Assembly (NCBI RefSeq): GCF_029223185.1
Contig: NZ_JARHUG010000012.1
Location: 1 to 64,000 of the forward strand
Origin: Aliiglaciecola sp. CAU 1673
Lineage (GTDB): Bacteria; Pseudomonadota; Gammaproteobacteria; Enterobacterales; Alteromonadaceae
Reading direction: 5' to 3'
DNA: 64,000 nucleotides
Both the position numbers and the translations under genes were made by a program. This document shows positions 30,448-38,622 of this stretch, one piece after another. The notes under the pieces are model-generated. The model was given only the letters and a program-made list of their open reading frames with translations, did not search any database and had not been told where the DNA came from. Numbering within the stretch: position 1 is the first letter of the stretch; every line of letters begins with the position of its first letter.

Positions 30448-30874
30448 TGTGTTGGGTCAAGTAACATCATTGGCAGTCATAATATCCTAAGCCAGTGCCT
30501 GTGCACATAAGCAATACTTATGTTAAGTCATAACCAAGAATTGCTCATAATATGCACAGCGCTGTTGAAGCTGGGAAGTTGAGCGCTTTTCGTTAGTCTG
30601 TTCAAAATTAGGTATTGCCTACAGTACCAAAATCAATGGCGATAGTATCTTGGGCGCTGGGCAGATAAAGGGTAATGCAGTTAATGGTTGCCAAGGCGCG
30701 GTTAAACTTTATAATTTTCAGAAATTTCTGAAAGTACATAAATGTGAATTTAGTCACAAAGCGCCTACTCTCAGAAGGCTAAACCATTGATAATACTGCC
30801 AAGTGGCAAAAATGTAGTGTTTTCACACCGCGTGTATTCACACCGAGTGAAACTAAAAGCAGAGATCCAAGGTA
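30448..30874. other. Regulatory gap upstream of ccoG
   Basis: This 427-bp gap contains no convincing ORF. It holds a consensus CRP-like site (30743-30758) and, just before ccoG, two copies of TTCACACCG 15 bp apart (30822 and 30837). TTGATAATACTGCCAAG (about 30787) has only one half of an FNR site. Confidence 0.45.
30743..30758. promoter_or_regulatory. CRP-type binding site
   Basis: TGTGA-ATTTAG-TCACA is an exact match to the CRP core TGTGA-N6-TCACA, with AAA on both flanks. It lies about 117 bp before ccoG, a distance suiting activation or an upstream role; it could also serve the divergent small gene at 30447. Confidence 0.6.
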
Positions 30875-32302
30875 ATGAGTGATCGCATACCCGTAAAAAA
30901 TGTCACGCCCGTAAAGATCCATATTCCGGACAGCCGGGAACAGGCGCTGAGATATGGTGCGAAGAGTCGTATCTATGTGCGCTCGGTACAGGGACCTCTG
31001 GAAACATTTCGACGTTATTTCGGTTTTATCTTTCTGGCCATGTTTGCTGTTTTTCCTTGGATTCGTTACGACGGTAATCAGGCCATCTTGCTGGATATCG
31101 GCGAACAGCGTTTCAATATCTTCGGGCTGACACTGTGGCCGCAGGATCTCACGCTGCTGGCGTGGATTTTCATTATCGGCGCTTTTGCGCTGTTCTTTGT
31201 GACCACCTTTGCCGGGCGAGTATGGTGTGGCTTTATGTGTCCGCAGACTACCTGGACCTATATGTTTGTGTGGTTAGAAGAGAAGATTGAAGGCAGTCGA
31301 CATCAACGCATGAAGCTGGACGAGCGTGCTTTGGACTTTGACAAGTTCTGGCGCAAAACGCTCAAACATCTGGCTTGGTGGGCTATTGCATTGCTGACGT
31401 CACTGACCTTTGTCGGCTATTTCACTCCCATTGATGCCCTGTTTTTAGACTTTCTCACCTTTAACAGTGGTTTCTGGCTGACATTTTGGGTGTTGTTTTT
31501 CGCCTTCTGTACATATGGAAACGCTGGCTGGATGCGTGAAATCATGTGTACTCACATTTGCCCTTATGCCCGTTTTCAGTCGGTGATGTTCGATAAAGAC
31601 ACCTATACCGTCACCTATGACTTGCATCGTGGTGAGGATCGTGGCCCCCGTTCCCGCAAAGCCAGCCGCGAGGAACTGCAGGCAAAGGGAATTGGTGACT
31701 GTATTGATTGCAACTTATGTGTGCAGGTATGTCCCACCGGCATTGATATACGTAACGGCTTGCAGTACGAATGTATCAACTGCGGCGCATGCGTAGATGC
31801 CTGTAATGGTGTGATGGAAAAGATGGATTACCCTAAAGGGCTAATCAGTTACAACACCGAAAATCGTCTTAATGGCGGTAGCAGCCATATTCTACGACCC
31901 AAGTTGGTAGGCTATGCCGTGGTGTTGCTGGTGATGATCAGTTTCCTGGTTATGGAGATCATGACCAGAGTGCCTCTGCAGGTAGATATTATCCGTGATC
32001 GCACTCAGCTTTATCGGGAAACATCTGACGGCCTGGTTGAGAATGTCTACATCCTCAAAGTCCTCAACAAGTCACAGCATGAAGCCAGATATCGGATAGA
32101 ATTGCAGGGATTGGATTCCCCCCGAATTACCGGCGACACAGAAATTTCGGTGCAAGGCGGCGAAGTTTATGTGCAGCCGATTTCAGTGGCTATCGATCCT
32201 TACAAACTGACCAGCAGCATAGAGGAAATACAGTTCAAGATAACCGCTCTAGGTGATGAGGAAGTCACGGTGATCGGCGAAACTAAGTTTTTGTATCGCT
32301 GA
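30875..32302 (+). CDS. ccoG: Cytochrome c oxidase accessory protein CcoG
   Basis: A 475-residue membrane iron-sulfur protein (RdxA/FixG family) that reduces copper for assembly of cbb3 oxidase. It has several membrane helices (FGFIFLAMFAVFPWI; LTLLAWIFIIGAFALFF; LVGYAVVLLVMISFLVM), the NosR/NapH-like motif RVWCGFMCPQTTW, two 4Fe-4S motifs (CIDCNLCVQVCP and CINCGACVDACN) and a C-terminal Ig-like domain. The ccoNOPQ genes are not in the window, so it is detached from its client operon. Its TGA overlaps the ATG of srkA (TGATG), giving coupled translation. Confidence 0.95.
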   Translation: MSDRIPVKNVTPVKIHIPDSREQALRYGAKSRIYVRSVQGPLETFRRYFGFIFLAMFAVFPWIRYDGNQAILLDIGEQRFNIFGLTLWPQDLTLLAWIFIIGAFALFFVTTFAGRVWCGFMCPQTTWTYMFVWLEEKIEGSRHQRMKLDERALDFDKFWRKTLKHLAWWAIALLTSLTFVGYFTPIDALFLDFLTFNSGFWLTFWVLFFAFCTYGNAGWMREIMCTHICPYARFQSVMFDKDTYTVTYDLHRGEDRGPRSRKASREELQAKGIGDCIDCNLCVQVCPTGIDIRNGLQYECINCGACVDACNGVMEKMDYPKGLISYNTENRLNGGSSHILRPKLVGYAVVLLVMISFLVMEIMTRVPLQVDIIRDRTQLYRETSDGLVENVYILKVLNKSQHEARYRIELQGLDSPRITGDTEISVQGGEVYVQPISVAIDPYKLTSSIEEIQFKITALGDEEVTVIGETKFLYR

Positions 32303-33273
32303 TGAGTGATTTCAGTTTTTCCACCCTGACGCCGGACCTGATTCTGGACGCTATCGAAAGTACCGGCATCCGGGTGGAATCCGGTTTGCTGGCGCTAAAC
32401 AGCTACGAAAACCGGGTTTACCAGTTTATTGACGAGGATAAACGCCGTCTGGTGGTGAAGTTCTATCGTCCGGCACGCTGGAGCAAGGCACAAATCCAGG
32501 AAGAGCATGATTTTGCCTGGGAGTTGCAGGACCAGGAAATTCCCGTGGTAGCGCCGCTGCGATTTGATGGACAAAGCCTGCAAGAGTATCAGCAATATAA
32601 GTTTGCTCTGTTCCCCTCTGTAGGAGGGCGCCAGTTCGAGGTGGACAATCTTGATCAGCTGGAGTGGATGGGGCGTTTTATCGGCCGTATTCATGCCGTT
32701 GGAAAAAGCCGACCCTTCGAGCAAAGGCCAGCCCTGTCTTGCGAAGAGTTTTTGCATGAGTCCCGGCGCACGCTGACGGAAAACCCGCTGGTACCAGATG
32801 GGCTACACAGAGCCTTTTTCACCGTGTTGGACCAGGTGATTGCACTGGCACAGTCCCAATACCGGCCACAACATCTGATACGCCTGCACGGCGATTGCCA
32901 TCCCGGCAATATCCTATGGCGGGATGGTCCCAGTTTTGTGGATCTCGACGACTGCCGTATGGGCCCGGCAATACAAGATCTTTGGATGATGCTGTCAGGG
33001 GACCGTCAGCAGCGGCTGCTACAGTTGGACACACTGCTGCTGGCCTACGAAGAGTTTTGTGATTTCGACAGTAAGGAACTCAAGTTGATTGAACCGCTAC
33101 GAGCCATGCGCATGGTCCATTATATGGCCTGGTTAAGCCGTCGTTGGCAGGATCCTGCTTTTCCTCAAGCCTTCCCCTGGTTCTCGTCGGAGAAGTATTG
33201 GGAGCAGCAGATATTATCACTTAAGGAGCAACTGTCCGATCTTCATGAGCCGCCGCTGTCTTTGATGCCTTAG
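32302..33273 (+). CDS. srkA: Stress response kinase A
   Basis: A 323-residue cytoplasmic protein kinase (YihE/RdoA family, aminoglycoside-phosphotransferase fold). SrkA protects cells during envelope stress by opposing MazF-type toxicity. Visible are the catalytic loop LHGDCHPGNILW, the metal-binding VDLDDCRMGP and the N-lobe lysine in RRLVVKFYRP. It is coupled to ccoG by a one-base overlap. In enterobacteria srkA precedes dsbA, and here too DsbA genes follow, separated by a TonB receptor gene. The last 100 bp of the gene are repeated 203 bp downstream. Confidence 0.93.
   Translation: MSDFSFSTLTPDLILDAIESTGIRVESGLLALNSYENRVYQFIDEDKRRLVVKFYRPARWSKAQIQEEHDFAWELQDQEIPVVAPLRFDGQSLQEYQQYKFALFPSVGGRQFEVDNLDQLEWMGRFIGRIHAVGKSRPFEQRPALSCEEFLHESRRTLTENPLVPDGLHRAFFTVLDQVIALAQSQYRPQHLIRLHGDCHPGNILWRDGPSFVDLDDCRMGPAIQDLWMMLSGDRQQRLLQLDTLLLAYEEFCDFDSKELKLIEPLRAMRMVHYMAWLSRRWQDPAFPQAFPWFSSEKYWEQQILSLKEQLSDLHEPPLSLMP
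33174..33273 (+). repeat. srkA 3' end, copy 1 of a direct duplication
   Basis: These last 100 bp of srkA, including the TAG stop, are repeated at 33377-33476. The two copies start at the same CCCCTGG and end exactly at the stop codon. Confidence 0.9.
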
Positions 33274-33376
33274 GTGCGATGCATCCGTCCCTGGTGGTTC
33301 GCCCAGCTCGGCATCCTCTGCCTCGCGTTCGGAGCTGAATTTACTGCGAGCACTCGTAAGTTCCGGGCGCTCCTCA
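33274..33376. other. 103-bp insert between the two srkA tails
   Basis: Non-coding sequence between the duplicated tails, beginning GTGCGATGCATCCGTCC and ending CGGGCGCTCCTCA. It is GC-richer than the surrounding intergenic DNA and has no ORF. It looks like a dispersed intergenic repeat or a remnant of an integrated element; nothing like it is seen elsewhere in the window. Confidence 0.5.
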
Positions 33377-33476
33377 CCCCTGGTTCTCGTCGGAGAAGTA
33401 TTGGGAACAGCAGATATTGTCACTTAAGGAGCAGTTGTCCGCTCTTCAGGAGCCGCCTCTCTCTTTGATGCCTTAA
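33377..33476 (+). pseudogene. Displaced second srkA 3' end
   Basis: The fragment reads PWFSSEKYWEQQ...LSLMP and stops at TAA, 33 codons in frame, with no start. It matches copy 1 at 90 of 99 positions. Of nine differences, six are synonymous, one swaps TAG for TAA, and only two change residues (Asp to Ala, His to Gln). This divergence pattern shows that both copies evolved as coding sequence before they were brought together. Confidence 0.88.
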
Positions 33477-33486
33477 CTTCTATTGT

Positions 33487-33523
33487 TTGTCACTCCCGCG
33501 AGAGCGGGAGTCTGCAATGACAA
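33487..33523. repeat. REP-like palindrome
   Basis: TTGTCACTCCCGC-GAGA-GCGGGAGT followed by TGACAA: a perfect 8-bp inner stem and an outer TTGTCA/TGACAA pair. It is close to the TCATTCCCGC...GCGGGAAT repeats scattered through many gammaproteobacterial genomes. It can also act as an mRNA 3' hairpin for srkA. Confidence 0.7.
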
Positions 33524-33586
33524 TCACAAACCTATTTTTAGCCGTCTAGATTTCCAAATAACACTGTCCTTTTAAGAACAACCGCT

Positions 33587-33592
33587 TATAAT
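33587..33592 (+). promoter_or_regulatory. -10 box of the btuB-like transcript
   Basis: A perfect TATAAT lies just before the riboswitch, so transcription would start near 33599 at the aptamer's 5' edge. The -35 is weak (CTGTCC near 33564). Confidence 0.5.
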
Positions 33593-33599
33593 AGAGCGC

Positions 33600-33785
33600 G
33601 TAAATGGTGCTGCTTGTTATAAATAAGCGGTTAAACGGGAAGTCGGTGAGAAACCGACGCTGCCCCCGCAACGGTAAATGAGTGAACTTTGTCCATATGC
33701 CACTGTAGCGGTTTGCTATGGGAAGGCGACAAAGCCCGAATTGTTCGAACTCATAAGCCCGGAGACCGGCCTTTTGCAGGTGCTG
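33600..33785 (+). ncRNA. Cobalamin riboswitch
   Basis: An adenosylcobalamin-type aptamer in the leader of the receptor gene. Conserved elements appear in order: AAGTCGGTGAGAAACCGAC-GCTGCCCCCGCAAC-GGTAA (about 33640-33677), GCCACTG (33699-33705), GGGAAGGC (about 33720) and the B12 box AGCCCGGAGACCGGCC (33756-33771). Bound cobalamin should lower expression of the receptor. The remaining 60 bases before the ATG would form the expression platform and hide the weak ribosome site. Confidence 0.95.
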
Positions 33786-33845
33786 GCAATAGCTGTCAGC
33801 GGATTCAATCTGCACTCGGGTGGAGTGCTAATCCAGGCAATTTGT

Positions 33846-35756
33846 ATGCAAAAAACGTTTATAAGGGGCGCTTTAACGGTCGCCCTGCTCTCGTCCTATG
33901 GCCTTTATGCGGCCGAAGATATCGAAGTTATCAGTATCCTTGGGGCCCGACAGCCCATCGAGCTGTCCAAGCTCAGCGCGTCAGTATCCATCATTGATCG
34001 TCAGCAAATTGAAGACGCCGGTGTGCAGAATGTTTCCGATCTGCTACGAAGTCAGGCTGGTCTTCATTTTAGTCAGGATGGCGGCAAGGGCACGCAAACT
34101 CAGTTACGTCTGCGTGGCAGTGAGGCAAATCATGTGCTGGTGTTAGTGGATGGCGTTGAAATAAATGATCTCAGCGATGGTGGGGTTAACTTTGCTCACT
34201 TGACGCTGGATAACATCGAACGCATTGAAATTCTGCGCGGTCCACAAAGTGCGCTATGGGGCAGCGGGGCGTTATCAGGAGTGATCAATATCACTACCCT
34301 ATCCGCCAAGGAGCGCATTAGTGGTGGACTAAAAGCAGAAGTTGGTCAAAACCAAAGTCGCCAACTCAGTGCCAATATTCAAACTAAGAGCTCTGCGTTG
34401 GGGTTTACCGGGGCCGTCAGCCATGGTGTTAGTGACGGTCAGAATATCTCACGTCAAGGCGACGAGACCGATGGCTTTCGCAACAACGAGGTTTCAGCTG
34501 GAATAGACTGGGCCCTTTCGGTGCAGTCGAAACTGATTGCACAACTGCGCCATCAAGATACTTACAACGAATTTGATAACACAGACTTTATAACCGGCCT
34601 GCCTGCGGATAGTGACAATTTTACTCATGGCAGACAAAGTAGTGGAAAAGTAGAGTGGCAATATAGCCCTGCTGACAGTCTCTGGAGTCAGTCATTGGGG
34701 CTGCATTACAGTCGTAACAATAGTGAAAATTTCAGCCCCGGCTTTTCTGAGGCTTCCGTCTATGATGTCAGCGAAACCGACAGCGACAAGCTGCGCTTTT
34801 TATGGCAAAACAACTTTCGCTATGGCGCTGCTAACCGCGTTACCCTGGCACTGGAGCATGTAGAAGAAGACTTTACCCAACGCGGACAAGCATCGCTCTG
34901 GGGAGATCCCAATCAGAAACAGCAAAACCAGACTCAGTCGGCCATCTTCGACGTGGTTCAGCAACTGAGTGATGCCCTTACACTAAACGGCAGTTTGCGT
35001 CAGGACAATAACCAGGTTTTTGAGGATGCGACCACCTATCGGGTGGGCCTCAGCTATCAGTTCAACCCCCTCTATCGCGCCTTTGCCAGTTATGGCAAGG
35101 CGATTAAGAATCCTACATTTATCGAGCGCTTTGGTTATACGCCAGATCAGTTCATTGGTAACCCGGGACTGCGACCGGAGGAGGCGGTTACCAGCGAGGT
35201 GGGTCTGAGCATTCAGTTGAATGGCTGGCGCAGTGAACTGAGCCTGTACAGCAGTCAATTAGAGGATGAAATTAACGGCTACGTCTATGACGTGGATTTG
35301 GGCGGTGCAACATCCGTCAATATTGACGGCGAGAGCGACAGGCAAGGCCTGGAGTGGCAACTTTTTGGTCAATGGCAGGGGGTAAATATAGCCTTGAATT
35401 ATAGCTACCTGGATGCCAGCCAAGGTGATGAAGAGAGCCCTGAGGTCAGACGGCCAAAGCACTCGGCAGACCTTGCCCTGACCTATACTTTCCTGGACGA
35501 AAAAGCTGATTTCTTCCTGCAAATAAATTATCTCGGTAGCCGCCAGGATCTTTTCTTTCCTCCTCCGAGTTATCAAACCACCTATGTGGCCCTGCCTGTG
35601 GCAACGATCTTGAATGCTGCTTTCCATTATCGCCTCGACAGCCAGTGGAAGCTAAGTCTAAGAGCAGACAATCTGCTGGATAAGGATTATGAGGAGTTAC
35701 TGGGTTACCGGCGTCAGGGACGTACCTTGTATGTTGGTGCAGTTTTTAGTTTCTAG
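33846..35756 (+). CDS. btuB: BtuB-type TonB-dependent vitamin B12 receptor
   Basis: A 636-residue outer-membrane receptor for cobalamin. Signal peptide MQKTFIRGALTVALLSSYGLYA is followed at once by a TonB box (EDIEVISIL), a plug (VLVLVDGVEINDLSDGG ... IEILRGPQSALWGSGALSGVINI) and a barrel ending GAVFSF. Size and the short plug match BtuB. The riboswitch in its leader supports the ligand. The true start is ATG at 33846; reading upstream from 33678 would translate the aptamer. No other B12 transport genes are nearby. Cobamide precursors are possible alternative ligands. Confidence 0.92.
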   Translation: MQKTFIRGALTVALLSSYGLYAAEDIEVISILGARQPIELSKLSASVSIIDRQQIEDAGVQNVSDLLRSQAGLHFSQDGGKGTQTQLRLRGSEANHVLVLVDGVEINDLSDGGVNFAHLTLDNIERIEILRGPQSALWGSGALSGVINITTLSAKERISGGLKAEVGQNQSRQLSANIQTKSSALGFTGAVSHGVSDGQNISRQGDETDGFRNNEVSAGIDWALSVQSKLIAQLRHQDTYNEFDNTDFITGLPADSDNFTHGRQSSGKVEWQYSPADSLWSQSLGLHYSRNNSENFSPGFSEASVYDVSETDSDKLRFLWQNNFRYGAANRVTLALEHVEEDFTQRGQASLWGDPNQKQQNQTQSAIFDVVQQLSDALTLNGSLRQDNNQVFEDATTYRVGLSYQFNPLYRAFASYGKAIKNPTFIERFGYTPDQFIGNPGLRPEEAVTSEVGLSIQLNGWRSELSLYSSQLEDEINGYVYDVDLGGATSVNIDGESDRQGLEWQLFGQWQGVNIALNYSYLDASQGDEESPEVRRPKHSADLALTYTFLDEKADFFLQINYLGSRQDLFFPPPSYQTTYVALPVATILNAAFHYRLDSQWKLSLRADNLLDKDYEELLGYRRQGRTLYVGAVFSF

Positions 35757-35863
35757 CTTGCTTTTCTGAACGGTCGATGAAGGGCAGTGTTGCCCTTATC
35801 GGCATCAGCAAAAAGCTGTGATACTCTTTTCCCCGGTTTTTATCTTTTGGAAGTCAAATAACA

Positions 35864-36487
35864 ATGAAAAAGCTACTAACACTGGCGTTTTTCGCCTTTA
35901 TGATGCCCCTGCAAGCCTGCGCGCAGGAAAAATACCAGGAAGGTACCCATTACGAAGTGATCGCCGAAGAGGCCACTGCCAAGCCACAGGTTTTAGAGTT
36001 CTTCTCTTTCTGGTGCCCTCACTGCCATGCGTTTGAACCCCTGGTGGCCCAGCTAAAGAAAAAACTGGATAGCAACACCGAATTCGAAAAAGTGCATGTG
36101 AACTTTATGGGCTATGTGTCTGCTGAAACGCAGGATGCTGCCACCAAGGGCATGTTAGTCGGCCGTGCGCTAAAGCATGAAGAAGCCATGAACAAGGCCA
36201 TCTTCAGCCATATCCATGAAAAGCGCCAACCCCTGACCAGTGCTGCCGATGTACGTGCTATCGCCTTGGATGCCGGCTTCAGTGCTGAAGAGTTCGATAA
36301 ATTGATCGGCAGCTTTGGCGTCAACAGCCAGTTGTCCAAAAACAACAAAGCCATCGATCAATACAAGCGCAGCCTGACCGGAGTGCCTACCTTCATTATC
36401 AACGGCAAATATAAGGCCAAGTTCACCCGTGAAATGACGCCCGACGATATGATTGATTTACTGGTTTGGCTGACCAAGCTTAAATAA
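35864..36487 (+). CDS. dsbA: Thiol:disulfide oxidoreductase DsbA, CPHC type
   Basis: A 207-residue periplasmic oxidase that puts disulfides into secreted proteins and is reoxidised by DsbB. Signal peptide MKKLLTLAFFAFMMPLQACA; active-site Cys51-Pro-His-Cys54 (FSFWCPHCHAF), the classic DsbA pair; cis-proline loop GVPTFIING near residue 180; helical insert in between. LQAC near the cleavage site is a poor lipobox, so a soluble form is more likely. It ends in a terminator, so it is transcribed separately from its paralogue. Confidence 0.94.
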   Translation: MKKLLTLAFFAFMMPLQACAQEKYQEGTHYEVIAEEATAKPQVLEFFSFWCPHCHAFEPLVAQLKKKLDSNTEFEKVHVNFMGYVSAETQDAATKGMLVGRALKHEEAMNKAIFSHIHEKRQPLTSAADVRAIALDAGFSAEEFDKLIGSFGVNSQLSKNNKAIDQYKRSLTGVPTFIINGKYKAKFTREMTPDDMIDLLVWLTKLK

Positions 36488-36494
36488 GCTGCAT

Positions 36495-36525
36495 AAATAT
36501 CCCGGCTCTAAGCCGGGATATTTTT
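36495..36525 (+). terminator. Terminator after the first dsbA
   Basis: The stem AATATCCCGGCT / AGCCGGGATATT with a 3-nt loop is followed by a T-run: a strong intrinsic terminator between the two paralogues. Confidence 0.9.
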
Positions 36526-36593
36526 GTTACAAATTCATTGTTTGGGGTCGCTATCCGGGTTGTTACCCTGGCCTTTTAGCTAACGGATAGCCC

Positions 36594-37217
36594 ATGATGA
36601 AACCCATTCTTGCTCTCGCCTTTTTGGCCATGCTCCCTTTTCAATCGCTTGCTGCAAAGTGGCAGGAAGGCATTCACTTTGAAGTGGTCTCAGAGCAGGC
36701 CACAGCCACCCCCGTCGTTACCGAGTTTTTCTCCTTTTGGTGTCCGGCATGTAACGCCATTGAACCCATGGTGGCAGAATTGAAGACCAAGCTAACCAAG
36801 CAAGGTGCGGGCTTTGAAAAAGTACATGTGAACTACATGGGCTTTGCCGATAAAGAAACCCAGGAACTGCTGACCAAAGGCATGCTGTTGGCGAAATCCT
36901 TAGGTAGAGAGGCCGAACTGAATAAGGTCGTTTTTGACCACATCCACAAGGACAGAAAGAACATCGAAGGAATAGCCGATCTGCGCAAGCTATTTGTCGA
37001 AAACGGCGTTGATGGTACCAAGTTCGATAAGTTGATTGCCAGTTTCGGCATCAACAGTCAATTGGCCAAAAACAATAAGCAGATAGATAAATACCGCAGT
37101 AACCTGGGCGGTGTACCCTACTTCTTTGTTAACGGTAAATACAAAGCTACTGTGACCCGGGATATGACTCCTGATGACGTGGTGGAATTGATTAGCTGGC
37201 TGGCGACACAGCCATAA
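36594..37217 (+). CDS. DsbA paralogue, CPAC type
   Basis: A 207-residue paralogue of the gene before it, with the same layout: signal peptide MMKPILALAFLAMLPFQSLA, active site Cys50-Pro-Ala-Cys53 (FSFWCPACNAI), cis-Pro loop GVPYFFVNG, and near-identical C-terminal phrases (INSQLAKNNKQIDKYR; RDMTPDDVVELI). The Pro-His to Pro-Ala change between the cysteines should lower the redox potential relative to DsbA. The sequences have diverged well beyond a recent duplication. It may serve a dedicated set of substrates. A 106-bp gap with a terminator suggests its own promoter. Confidence 0.9.
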   Translation: MMKPILALAFLAMLPFQSLAAKWQEGIHFEVVSEQATATPVVTEFFSFWCPACNAIEPMVAELKTKLTKQGAGFEKVHVNYMGFADKETQELLTKGMLLAKSLGREAELNKVVFDHIHKDRKNIEGIADLRKLFVENGVDGTKFDKLIASFGINSQLAKNNKQIDKYRSNLGGVPYFFVNGKYKATVTRDMTPDDVVELISWLATQP

Positions 37218-37226
37218 CCTTCCCTC

Positions 37227-37261
37227 TCCCGCTTTCGCAATTCTTCTTCGCGGAAGCGGGA
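37227..37261. terminator. Imperfect hairpin after the dsbA paralogue
   Basis: The arms TCCCGCTTTCGC / GCGGAAGCGGGA pair with one mismatch around an 11-nt loop. There is no T-run; it resembles the REP-type palindrome at 33487. Confidence 0.5.
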
Positions 37262-37323
37262 ACAACCCCTCTCTAAATCCCCATCAAACTCTTAAAAAGC
37301 CATTAAAAACAAATAGATATACA

Positions 37324-37340
37324 TTGGCATCAGCTTTGCT
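37324..37340 (+). promoter_or_regulatory. Sigma-54 (-24/-12) promoter
   Basis: TTGGCAT-CAGCT-TTGCT matches the RpoN consensus TTGGCAC-N5-TTGCA; the invariant GG (37326-37327) and GC (37338-37339) are exactly 10 bp apart. Transcription would start near 37351, 25 bp before the HlyD gene. A sigma-54 activator is encoded in the same cluster. Confidence 0.8.
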
Positions 37341-37375
37341 TTTTCTGTTTAATTAACTGCAAATAGAGCCAAAGC

Positions 37376-38620
37376 ATGGATATCAAAAGAGAAAAGCCCA
37401 AAAAGTCGGTGAGTAAGCTTGGTTTGCTGGTGGGTTTTGGCAGCTTTGCCATCGCCGGCATTTGGTTATTAGTTCAGCCTGGCGCCGAGGCCAAAGTCGA
37501 TCGCCAAGACATTTGGACTGCCCAAGTGCAGCGAGGCGACCTGCCGATGCAAGTGGATGGCTTCGGCAAGCTTAAATCCAAGGTGCAAAGGCTTCTTACC
37601 GCACCCACCAATGCCTTGGTTGAAGAAATTGTGCTGCGTCCCGGCGCGCTGGTCACCCCCGATAGCATTATATTGCGACTGTCTAATCCGGAAGTGGAAC
37701 AGGAGGTTCGGGATGCCAAACGCGAGCTGGACAACCGCAAAGCCGAGGTCCGCCAACTCAAAATCAACCAACAGCGTGAGCTGTTGACTCAAAAAGCGAT
37801 TTTGGCTGATTTGTCTTCCAAGTTGGAGTTGGCCCAAGTCCGGGTGGAAGCCGAGGCAAAACTACATGCCGAGGGGATTGTTTCGAGTCTGGACTTCAAG
37901 CGCTCAACCACCGAACTGGAGCAGTTTAAGCAACTGCTAAACATCGAGCAGCAGCGCCTGGAGCAACTGGCACAGGGGCATGAAGAAAGCTTAGTCATTG
38001 CTCAGGAGCGCATCGATCAGCAGCAAGAGCAATTGGCCGTGATAACGCAGCGCTTCGAGCGTCTGATCGTGCGCGCCGGAATGGATGGCGTGCTGCAGCA
38101 ATTGCCGGTTGAACTCGGACAAAACGTCGCTATCGGCGAACAAGTTGCCTTGGTGGGCAGCATGAAAGAACTGCAGGCCCAATTGCTGGTTTCCCAGTCC
38201 CAGGTTCAGCAATTGGCCATCGGTCAGTCGGTGGATATCGATACCCGTGGTGGTCAGGCTGAGGGCCGGATCAGACGTATCGACCCGGTTATTCAGCAGG
38301 GCTCGGTACTGGTGGAAGTCGAAATTACCAGTGCCCTACCCGACAACGCCAGGCCGGAGCTCAGCATCGATGGCCTGATCCACACCGGACAATTGACCAA
38401 CACCTTGTATATCAAAAAGCCTATCGGGGCCAGGCCTGGTAACAGCATGAGACTGTTCCGCCTATCCGACGAAAGCCATGCCAAAGCCACCAATATCAAC
38501 TTAGGAGCAGAGGCAGGTGATTTTATTCAAATTATTGCAGGCGCCGCGGTAGGAGAATCCTATATCCTCACCGATATGTCGCGCTGGCAAGACCAACCCT
38601 CCATCAGCATTAAGGACTAA
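37376..38620 (+). CDS. HlyD-family periplasmic adaptor of an ABC exporter
   Basis: A 414-residue membrane-fusion protein with one N-terminal membrane helix (LGLLVGFGSFAIAGIWLLVQ). It has half lipoyl domains flanking a long coiled-coil hairpin (about residues 105-230, rich in Glu/Gln/Leu), then a beta-barrel. It should bridge the FtsX-type permease below to an outer-membrane channel. It is first of three genes spaced by 2 bp or overlapping by 1 bp, behind a sigma-54 promoter. Confidence 0.9.
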   Translation: MDIKREKPKKSVSKLGLLVGFGSFAIAGIWLLVQPGAEAKVDRQDIWTAQVQRGDLPMQVDGFGKLKSKVQRLLTAPTNALVEEIVLRPGALVTPDSIILRLSNPEVEQEVRDAKRELDNRKAEVRQLKINQQRELLTQKAILADLSSKLELAQVRVEAEAKLHAEGIVSSLDFKRSTTELEQFKQLLNIEQQRLEQLAQGHEESLVIAQERIDQQQEQLAVITQRFERLIVRAGMDGVLQQLPVELGQNVAIGEQVALVGSMKELQAQLLVSQSQVQQLAIGQSVDIDTRGGQAEGRIRRIDPVIQQGSVLVEVEITSALPDNARPELSIDGLIHTGQLTNTLYIKKPIGARPGNSMRLFRLSDESHAKATNINLGAEAGDFIQIIAGAAVGESYILTDMSRWQDQPSISIKD

Positions 38621-38622
38621 CC

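Noticed and set aside
30822-30845. Two TTCACACCG copies before ccoG as a CRISPR or iteron
   Set aside because: Only two short copies with a 15-bp period; too few to claim a repeat array.
33678-33845. Upstream extension of the B12 receptor
   Set aside because: This stretch is the riboswitch; the signal peptide begins at 33846.
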